From contig CANQYN010000030.1 of NCBI GenBank assembly GCA_947628105.1, positions 1-11,042 of the forward strand: 11,042 nucleotides of DNA. Reading direction: 5' to 3'. The stretch comes from an uncultured Bacilli bacterium. Lineage in GTDB: Bacteria; Bacillota_I; Bacilli_A; RF39; UBA660. Shown in pieces: positions 5,970 to 11,042 of the stretch. The notes under the pieces were generated by a model. It ran no database searches and was not told the origin of the DNA. It saw only the letters and a program-made list of their open reading frames with translations. Position numbers and translations under genes: made by a program. How positions within the stretch are numbered: the first letter of the stretch is position 1; every line of letters starts with the position of its first letter.

Positions 5970-6410
5970 ATGAAGGAAAAAGGTTTTACATTGTTAGAAG
6001 TATTGGCAGTGATTGTTATTTTAGCTGTTGTCGCATTGATTGCGCTTCCTCGAATTTTAAATATTATAGAAAATTCTAAAAAAGATTCGGCGATGGATAG
6101 TATGTATGGATATATTGACGCAATTCGTCAATCATATGTACGAAATGCAGGCGAAGATCAATCAGAAAAATATCAGGGAAAATATGTTGACGTATCGAAA
6201 GAAGAAATAAAAAAAGAAGATGGGACAAAATTATCTTTAGAAATAAAAGGAATTATTCCCAACGAAAAATCTAAAGAAGAGGATTATGTTGAAATAGGTT
6301 CAAAAGGAGATATTTCTAGTGCTTTAATTCAATTTGATAAATATTATGTTACTTATTGTAATGGCGAAATACGAGATGTTAATCAAGAAAAATTTTTAGG
6401 ATGTAATTAA
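5970..6410 (+). CDS. Type IV pilin-like protein (prepilin), copy 2
   Basis: A 146-residue prepilin-like protein, paralogous to the gene before it. Seen: the leader MKEKG, then GFTLLEVLAVIVILAVVAL with cleavage expected after Gly5 and Glu at +5, followed by the helix ending in SAMDSMYGYIDAIRQSYV, which matches copy 1 closely. The globular domain is shorter and more charged, ends QFDKYYVTYCNGEI...FLGCN, and has two Cys bounding a C-terminal loop. The first Cys is on the other side of the KYYV strand compared with copy 1, so the loops are not equivalent. ATG 5970 has AGGAGG at 5959-5964. A TTGAAA/TATAAA pair (5919-5924, 5940-5945) has only 15 bp between boxes and is a poor promoter, so expression may come by read-through. 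Probably a minor pilin partner of copy 1. Confidence 0.9.
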   Translation: MKEKGFTLLEVLAVIVILAVVALIALPRILNIIENSKKDSAMDSMYGYIDAIRQSYVRNAGEDQSEKYQGKYVDVSKEEIKKEDGTKLSLEIKGIIPNEKSKEEDYVEIGSKGDISSALIQFDKYYVTYCNGEIRDVNQEKFLGCN

Positions 6411-6414
6411 AAAA

Positions 6415-6443
6415 TTGACAAAAAAAACAAAAAAATATATACT
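6415..6443 (+). promoter_or_regulatory. Strong promoter of rubrerythrin
   Basis: A perfect TTGACA (6415-6420), a 17-bp A-rich spacer and TATACT (6438-6443). It starts five bases after the pilin stop, and no terminator lies between, so the pilin transcript may run on into this gene. Confidence 0.85.
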
Positions 6444-6470
6444 AAAATTGTATTCAAATAATTAATAGAA

Positions 6471-6476
6471 AGAGGT
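6471..6476 (+). promoter_or_regulatory. Ribosome-binding site deciding the rubrerythrin start
   Basis: AGAGGT is one base from the ATG at 6478 but seven from the ATG at 6484. The second is the workable distance, and it gives the family-typical opening MNIKGTKTEKNLL. Confidence 0.75.
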
Positions 6477-6483
6477 AATGTTT

Positions 6484-7038
6484 ATGAATATAAAAGGAAC
6501 AAAAACAGAAAAAAATTTATTGACAGCTTTTGCTGGAGAATCACAAGCAAGAAATAAATATACTTATTTTGCATCTGTTGCTGGTAAAGAAGGTTATCAA
6601 CAATACAAAGCTATTTTTGAAGAAACGGCTAATAATGAAAAAGAACATGCAAAATTATGGCTTAAAATTTTATTTGGTGGAGACATTAAAGATAGTTTAA
6701 ATGTAGATACAAAAGAAGCTTTAAAGATGGCTGCCGAAGGAGAAAATTATGAATGGACAGAAATGTATGCCGATTTTGCTAAAGAAGCAAAAGAAGAAGG
6801 ATTTGATAAAATTGCTTACTTATTTGAAGGTGTCGCTAAAATCGAAAAAGAACATGAAGAAAGATATCGTAAATTATTAGAAAATATAGAGGCAAAAAAA
6901 GCTTTTGAAGCCAAGGAAGAAGTGGTATGGATTTGTCGTAATTGCGGACACTTACATTATGGAAAAGAAGCTCCTAAAGTATGTCCAATTTGTGCTCATC
7001 CACAAGCTTATTTTGAAAGAAAAGCAGAAAATTATTAA
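6484..7038 (+). CDS. rbr: Rubrerythrin
   Basis: A cytoplasmic di-iron peroxidase that reduces hydrogen peroxide to water in anaerobes, taking electrons through its own rubredoxin-like centre. The 184 residues are a normal length. Seen: a four-helix ferritin-like domain starting KGTKTEKNLLTAFAGESQAR (Glu19), ANNEKEHAKLW with Glu52 and His55 as iron ligands, a second half with AKIEKEHEERY (Glu-x-x-His), then a C-terminal rubredoxin-like domain with CRNC at 151/154 and CPIC at 167/170. All expected ligands are present. I start it at 6484 rather than the upstream in-frame ATG at 6478 because of ribosome-site spacing. It has its own strong promoter and no terminator of its own; its transcript would first meet the terminator at 7107-7138 in the next gene's leader. 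It fits an anaerobic lifestyle alongside nifJ. Confidence 0.96.
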   Translation: MNIKGTKTEKNLLTAFAGESQARNKYTYFASVAGKEGYQQYKAIFEETANNEKEHAKLWLKILFGGDIKDSLNVDTKEALKMAAEGENYEWTEMYADFAKEAKEEGFDKIAYLFEGVAKIEKEHEERYRKLLENIEAKKAFEAKEEVVWICRNCGHLHYGKEAPKVCPICAHPQAYFERKAENY

Positions 7039-7044
7039 TATTGT

Positions 7045-7072
7045 TTGACAAAAAAGAGAAAAGTGATATAAT
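7045..7072 (+). promoter_or_regulatory. Very strong promoter ahead of the structured leader
   Basis: TTGACA (7045-7050), a 16-bp spacer and TATAAT (7067-7072), with an extended -10 TG at 7064-7065. All elements match consensus, the best promoter in the window. RNA would start at about 7078-7080. A promoter this strong in front of a terminator is typical of genes controlled by conditional termination. Confidence 0.9.
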
Positions 7073-7075
7073 ATC

Positions 7076-7138
7076 GTACTAGTTGAAAAAGGGGTAATAC
7101 TAGTACAAAAATCGTAAGTATTGCCTTGCGATTTTTTT
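7076..7138 (+). promoter_or_regulatory. Candidate attenuator/riboswitch-like leader with terminator
   Basis: Two hairpins fill the leader. Hairpin 1: GTACTAGT (7076-7083) pairs with ACTAGTAC (7099-7106), perhaps shortened by the start site, with a 15-nt loop containing GGGGTAAT. Hairpin 2: AAAAATCGTAAG (7107-7118) pairs with CTTGCGATTTTT (7125-7136) over 12 bp with one G-U, loop TATTGC, and a T-run (7132-7138), a strong intrinsic terminator. GGGGTAATAC (7091-7100) can also pair over 10 bp (three G-U) with GTATTGCCTT (7118-7127), which would break hairpin 2 and act as antiterminator. Alternatively, five loop-loop pairs could form without breaking either stem. I do not recognise a known riboswitch class; the hairpins are seen, the switching is inferred. 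It also ends the rubrerythrin transcript. Confidence 0.6.
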
Positions 7139-7140
7139 AT

Positions 7141-7146
7141 GGGGGG
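7141..7146 (+). promoter_or_regulatory. Ribosome-binding site deciding the regulator start
   Basis: The G-run GGGGGG sits seven bases before ATG 7154, immediately after the leader terminator. The alternative in-frame starts, TTG 7121 (inside the terminator hairpin) and ATG 7139 (which itself overlaps the G-run), have no usable site upstream. Confidence 0.65.
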
Positions 7147-7153
7147 ATTTGAA

Positions 7154-8071
7154 ATGGAACAATTACAACAATGGAAACAACAAATTCAAAAGTATCCTAA
7201 ATTATCTTTTCTTCAAGCCAAAGAATTATATGAACAAGGAAAAGAAGAAGAAGTAATTTTGGGAACGTTACATGTTATTTATCAATATCTAAAAAGTAAT
7301 CAATTACATATTTTACAAAATGGAACTTATGATATGAATGATATTATTAATACCTTTTGTGAAGAGTGGATTCGAGCTATTCGAAAGGGAAGGCTAGAAG
7401 AAGTAAAAGGATTTTATGAAATCTTGGATTTTACTTTTGTTAGAAAAATAGTAAAAAAACTTTCACCTAATGAAAATGGGTGGCCAAAGAGATTTGATAA
7501 AAATATTTATGTAGATATTTTCTTATGTTATATTGATTTAAAAAATCAAAAGGATGATATTTCTTATGATGATTTATTAAAGAAAGTAGAACAACACGAA
7601 CAAGATAAAAAGAATAATTTTGGATCACGGAAATTAGATTCTTATCAGGCTTTACAAAAAAATTATAAGTTGTTTGATTTTTGTGAGAATTTATATCAAA
7701 AATTAAATATTGATTCTTCTAAAGATGTAAAATTTAGTAGAAGAAGATTAACAATTTTGCTTCCTTTATTACTAGATATTGGATTTTTGACAGATTTAAA
7801 AGAAGCAGATGTTCTTCCTTATCGTTTTGAAGATGAAATAATTAATAAAGTAGCATATGAGAGAATTGTTCAAGCGATTTGCCAATCTACTATCGATCCA
7901 AAGGCAAAACAAATTTTTTTAGAAAGGACTGTTCTTTACGATAAATCAACTTATGAGAATCTAGCAAAAAAATATAATTCTTCTGTGGAAACCGTTCGTA
8001 AATATGAGCAAAAAGCACTTCGAAAAGTTCGGAAAGAATGGCCAATTAAAAAAACATATATTCAAAAATAA
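7154..8071 (+). CDS. Divergent sigma-70-like transcription factor
   Basis: A 305-residue protein with no family name I can assign. Seen: the C-terminal part (about residues 248-297) reads like sigma-70 region 4, with DPKAKQIFLERTV, then ENLAKKYNSSVETVRKYEQK and ALRKVRKEW, a helix-turn-helix of the kind that binds the -35 box. The N-terminus, KLSFLQAKELYEQ followed by VILGTLHVIYQYLKS and YDMNDIINTFCEEWIRAIRKG, follows the pattern of sigma regions 1.2-2.2 but weakly, and the aromatic -10-melting segment of a normal sigma factor is not evident. The middle (about 110-240) is charged helix with no recognisable domain. It is transcribed alone from a near-consensus promoter through a terminator-bearing leader, and has its own terminator, so it is probably conditionally expressed. 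It could be an alternative sigma factor or a sigma-derived DNA-binding regulator. Function unknown. Confidence 0.6.
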   Translation: MEQLQQWKQQIQKYPKLSFLQAKELYEQGKEEEVILGTLHVIYQYLKSNQLHILQNGTYDMNDIINTFCEEWIRAIRKGRLEEVKGFYEILDFTFVRKIVKKLSPNENGWPKRFDKNIYVDIFLCYIDLKNQKDDISYDDLLKKVEQHEQDKKNNFGSRKLDSYQALQKNYKLFDFCENLYQKLNIDSSKDVKFSRRRLTILLPLLLDIGFLTDLKEADVLPYRFEDEIINKVAYERIVQAICQSTIDPKAKQIFLERTVLYDKSTYENLAKKYNSSVETVRKYEQKALRKVRKEWPIKKTYIQK

Positions 8072-8093
8072 AACAGGAGTTCCTGTTTTTTTT
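8070..8093 (+). terminator. Intrinsic terminator after the sigma-like gene
   Basis: AAAACAGG (8070-8077), loop AGTT and CCTGTTTT (8082-8089), followed by T's to 8093. The left arm overlaps the stop codon. Confidence 0.92.
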
Positions 8094-8095
8094 AG

Positions 8096-8124
8096 TTTTC
8101 AATGAAAGGGAATTATGATATAAT
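8096..8124 (+). promoter_or_regulatory. Promoter of nifJ
   Basis: A weak -35 TTTTCA (8096-8101), a 17-bp spacer and a perfect -10 TATAAT (8119-8124) with the extended TG at 8116-8117. The good -10 probably compensates for the poor -35. The short leader carries TAGGTGAT (8131-8138) as ribosome site. Confidence 0.65.
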
Positions 8125-8141
8125 AAATACTAGGTGATAGT

Positions 8142-11042
8142 ATGAAAAAAATAGTAACAGTAGATGGAAACGAAGCTTGTGCGAGAACAGCTTATCTTTT
8201 TACGGAAGTATCAGGAATTTATCCTATTACACCATCTAGTCCTATGGCTGAACATATCGATGAATGGAGTAGTAAAGGAGAGACAAACTTATTTCACGAT
8301 AAGGTAAAAGTTGTCGAGATGCAAAGTGAAGCAGGAGCCGCTGGAATGATTCATGGTTCACTACAATCGGGACTTTTGACAACGACTTTTACTGCTAGTC
8401 AAGGACTATTATTAATGATTCCTAATATGTATAAAATGGCAGGAGAAATGTTACCTGCTGTCATGCATATTGCAGCTCGTTCTTTAGCGACTCATGCTCT
8501 TTCTATTTTTGGCGATCATCAAGATATTTATGCGACAAGAATGACGGGATTTTCTATGCTTGCATCTTCTAGTGTTCAAGATGCGGCTTATTTATCTGCT
8601 GTTGCTCATCTTTCTGCGATAGAAGCTTCTCTTCCTTTTCTTCACTTTTTTGATGGATTTCGTACGAGTCATGAAATCGATAAAATAGAAATATTAGAAA
8701 AAGAAGATTACGAAGATATTTTTCCTTATGAAGCATTACATAATTTTCGTAAAAAAGCATTAAATCCGTTAAAACCAGTAGTTCGAGGAACTGCTCAAAA
8801 TGATGATATTTATTTTCAAGCAACAGAAGTAAGAAATCAATTTTATGAAAAAATACCTGCTATCGTAGAAAAATATATGGAAAAAATCAATGATAAAGCG
8901 GATACAAATTATAAGTTATTTAATTATTACGGAAGTAAAAGTGCCACTAAGATTATTGTTGCTATGGGATCTGTTTGCGAGACGATTAAGGAGACAATCG
9001 ATGATTTAAAGGGAGATATCGGCTTAATTGAAGTTCATCTATATCGTCCATTTTCTATTTCCCATTTAAAAAAAGTATTACCAGATACCGTTTTAAAAAT
9101 TGCTGTTTTAGATCGGACGAAAGAACATGGTAGTATCGGAGAGCCTTTATATCAAGATGTGGTTTCTGCTTTACAAGGAAGTGATATTAAAATCTTTGGA
9201 GGTCGTTATGGACTTTCTAGTAAAAATACGACACCCGCTGATATAAAAGCAGTATACGATATGTTAGAAAAAAATCCTCATCATAATTTTACCCTTGGAA
9301 TTGATGACGATTTGACTCATCTTAGTTTAAAAAGACCAAATTATAAAATTAAATTACATCAAGAGTTTTTAATTTACGGATATGGTAGTGACGGAATGGT
9401 CAGTGCTGGAAAATCGTTAATGAAATTAATTGGCGATAATACAAGTAAAAATGTTCAAGGTTATTTTCAATATGATTCTAAAAAATCAGGAGGTGTTACG
9501 ATTGGTCATCTACGGTTTTCTGAAAATAAAATTCGATCTACTTACTATGTAGAAAATCCGAAAGTAGTAACGGTTACTAAAGATTCTTATTTCCAATCAT
9601 TTGATATGTTATCTAATTTAGAAGAAAATGGTATTTTATTAGTTAATACTTCTTTATCAGAAGAAGAGTTTATACATATGCTTTCTAATGAGCAAGTAAA
9701 TATATTGTGTGATAAAAATGCAACGGTATATACGATTGATGCTTTAGAACTAGCTCGAAAAGTAGGACTTGGAAATAAGATTAGTATGATTATGGAAATG
9801 GCTATTATTCAAGTATCAAAAATATATGATTATCAAAAAGCAAAAGAACAATTAAAAGAATATGTAAAACATAAATTCTTTAAAAAAGGGGAAAAAGTAT
9901 TAAAGGCAAATGAAGAGGCCATCGATTTAGTTGAAAATTCTATTTGTGAAGTAACCCTTCATCGTCGAAAAGAACGAATTTTAAATGAAAAAGAAAATAG
10001 TGTCTTTGATATAATGCTAAATCGTAAAGGGGATCAATTACCTACTTCTGCTTTTGAAAATCATCCTGATGGAACATTTCCTTGTGGAACAGCAGAATAT
10101 GAAAAACGATATATGAGTGACTTAGTTCCTAATTGGATCAGTGAACACTGTATCGAATGTGGGCAATGTTCTTTCGTCTGTCCTCATGGAGTTATTCGTC
10201 CTTTCTTATTAAACCAAAAAGAATATGAAGAAGCTCCTGAAGATGTCAAAAAACGTTGTTTAAAACCAATTTTAGTAGAACTTGAAAAATATTATTTTAT
10301 CATAGGAGTTTCTATCCAACATTGTACTGGATGTGGCTTATGCATTCGTACTTGTCCTGGAAAAAAAGGAATGAAAGCTTTATCATTTGCGAAAGTAAAG
10401 GCCATGCAAGATAGTCACGAGCAAGAAATTTTTGATTATCTTTCGAAAAATATTCAACCTAAAAAGGGAATTAATAATAATTTAATTCTTGGAACTCAAT
10501 TTATTCAACCAAAATTTGCTTTTTCTGGCGCATGTGCTGGTTGTGGAGAAGCGGCCTATATTAAGCTATTAACTCAATTATTTAAAGATCATATTATGAT
10601 AGCAAATGCGACAGGATGTTCTTCTATTTATGGTGCTAGTGCCCCATCGATGCCATACAAATTACCTTGGGCAAATTCCTTATTTGAAGATAATGCGGAA
10701 TTTGGATATGGATTATTAATCGGAAATCAAACGATTCGCAATCGATTAAAAGAAATGATTCAAAAAATAAAAGATAATCCTAACCAAGAATTGTTACAAA
10801 AATGGTTAAAGAATATGGATAGTTATGAAATAACGAAACAAATATATGATGGATTGGATTATCAGACATTACCAAAAGAAATTACAGAGTTAAAAGATTA
10901 TTTAGTAAAACGAAGTGTTTGGACCATCGGAGGAGATGGCTGGGCATACGATATCGGTTTTTCAGGAATCGATCATGTTCTTGCTAGTAATGATGATGTA
11001 AATATTTTAGTATTAGATACGCAAGTATATTCCAACACGGGA
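8142..11042 (+). CDS. nifJ: Pyruvate:ferredoxin (flavodoxin) oxidoreductase, 3'-truncated by window
   Basis: Oxidatively decarboxylates pyruvate with CoA to acetyl-CoA and CO2, passing electrons to ferredoxin or flavodoxin; a core energy enzyme of anaerobes. The frame is open for 967 codons to the window end; single-chain enzymes have about 1,170-1,200 residues, so about 200 are missing. Seen in order: pyruvate domain with YPITPSSPMAE (Thr30 at the active site) and EMQSEAGAAGMIHGSLQSG; LATHALSIFGDHQD; transketolase-like domain II; gamma-type domain with GYGSDGMVSAGKS and GGVTIGHLRF; the EKR-type linker around NRKGDQLPTSAF; two 4Fe-4S motifs with Cys at 670/673/676/680 and 728/731/734/738; the third-cluster Cys 798/801 (ACAGCGE) and Cys826 in TGCSSIYGAS; then the thiamine-diphosphate motif GGDGWAYDIG (about 930) and DTQVYSNTG at the edge. 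No frame break was found. ATG 8142 has TAGGTGAT upstream. Confidence 0.97.
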   Translation, partial: MKKIVTVDGNEACARTAYLFTEVSGIYPITPSSPMAEHIDEWSSKGETNLFHDKVKVVEMQSEAGAAGMIHGSLQSGLLTTTFTASQGLLLMIPNMYKMAGEMLPAVMHIAARSLATHALSIFGDHQDIYATRMTGFSMLASSSVQDAAYLSAVAHLSAIEASLPFLHFFDGFRTSHEIDKIEILEKEDYEDIFPYEALHNFRKKALNPLKPVVRGTAQNDDIYFQATEVRNQFYEKIPAIVEKYMEKINDKADTNYKLFNYYGSKSATKIIVAMGSVCETIKETIDDLKGDIGLIEVHLYRPFSISHLKKVLPDTVLKIAVLDRTKEHGSIGEPLYQDVVSALQGSDIKIFGGRYGLSSKNTTPADIKAVYDMLEKNPHHNFTLGIDDDLTHLSLKRPNYKIKLHQEFLIYGYGSDGMVSAGKSLMKLIGDNTSKNVQGYFQYDSKKSGGVTIGHLRFSENKIRSTYYVENPKVVTVTKDSYFQSFDMLSNLEENGILLVNTSLSEEEFIHMLSNEQVNILCDKNATVYTIDALELARKVGLGNKISMIMEMAIIQVSKIYDYQKAKEQLKEYVKHKFFKKGEKVLKANEEAIDLVENSICEVTLHRRKERILNEKENSVFDIMLNRKGDQLPTSAFENHPDGTFPCGTAEYEKRYMSDLVPNWISEHCIECGQCSFVCPHGVIRPFLLNQKEYEEAPEDVKKRCLKPILVELEKYYFIIGVSIQHCTGCGLCIRTCPGKKGMKALSFAKVKAMQDSHEQEIFDYLSKNIQPKKGINNNLILGTQFIQPKFAFSGACAGCGEAAYIKLLTQLFKDHIMIANATGCSSIYGASAPSMPYKLPWANSLFEDNAEFGYGLLIGNQTIRNRLKEMIQKIKDNPNQELLQKWLKNMDSYEITKQIYDGLDYQTLPKEITELKDYLVKRSVWTIGGDGWAYDIGFSGIDHVLASNDDVNILVLDTQVYSNTG

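Noticed and set aside
8569..8823. Minus-strand ORF of 84 codons within nifJ.
   Set aside because: It lies wholly inside the conserved nifJ frame; a shadow.
1..11042. Alternative genetic code (TGA as Trp), considered because of the AT-richness.
   Set aside because: Trp is encoded by TGG throughout, no real gene has an in-frame TGA, and xseA ends at TGA at the expected place after overlapping xseB.

Overview
The window is AT-rich, and every gene I can support lies on the + strand. Trp is always TGG and no gene contains an in-frame TGA, so there is no sign of a mycoplasma-type code. Shine-Dalgarno sites are strong (AGGAGG, AAGGAGA), promoters are TTGACA/TATAAT-like, and intrinsic terminators are compact with long U-runs. 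Together with a T-box leader, rubrerythrin and pyruvate:ferredoxin oxidoreductase, this points to a strictly anaerobic, low-GC member of the Bacillota, plausibly an uncultured gut Bacilli/Erysipelotrichia-like lineage. The lineage is inferred; no marker in the window settles it.

Layout: (1) 1-1293 is the end of xseA and all of xseB, the two subunits of exonuclease VII, overlapping by 23 bp. (2) 1386-2447, with its own promoter and terminator, encodes an unusual chimera: a short N-terminal membrane/pilin-like anchor, a predicted coiled coil, then a phage tail-fibre-like domain packed with His-x-His repeats. (3) 2471-5204 is a complete T-box regulatory unit (promoter, leader, valS, terminator); the enzyme is the archaeal-type valyl-tRNA synthetase. 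(4) 5317-6410 holds two paralogous type IV pilin-like proteins. (5) 6415-7038 is rubrerythrin. (6) 7045-8093 is a strong promoter, a short structured leader ending in an intrinsic terminator, and a divergent sigma-70-like regulator. (7) 8096-11042 is the first 967 codons of nifJ, cut by the window end.

How they fit: rubrerythrin and PFOR are the oxygen-defence and central-metabolism signature of an anaerobe. The two pilins and the pilin-anchored tail-fibre chimera are all surface proteins with type IV pilin-like N termini, separated only by the valS unit, so they may belong to one surface-appendage system in which the chimera is an adhesive or tip component. This is inference, because no assembly ATPase, prepilin peptidase or platform protein is in view.

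The two most interesting items are the chimera at 1386-2447 and the leader at 7076-7138. In the leader, a 10-nt segment of the first hairpin can pair with the loop and arm of the terminator, the layout of a riboswitch or attenuator that I cannot assign to a known class. No mobile element, CRISPR array, rRNA or tRNA gene was seen.
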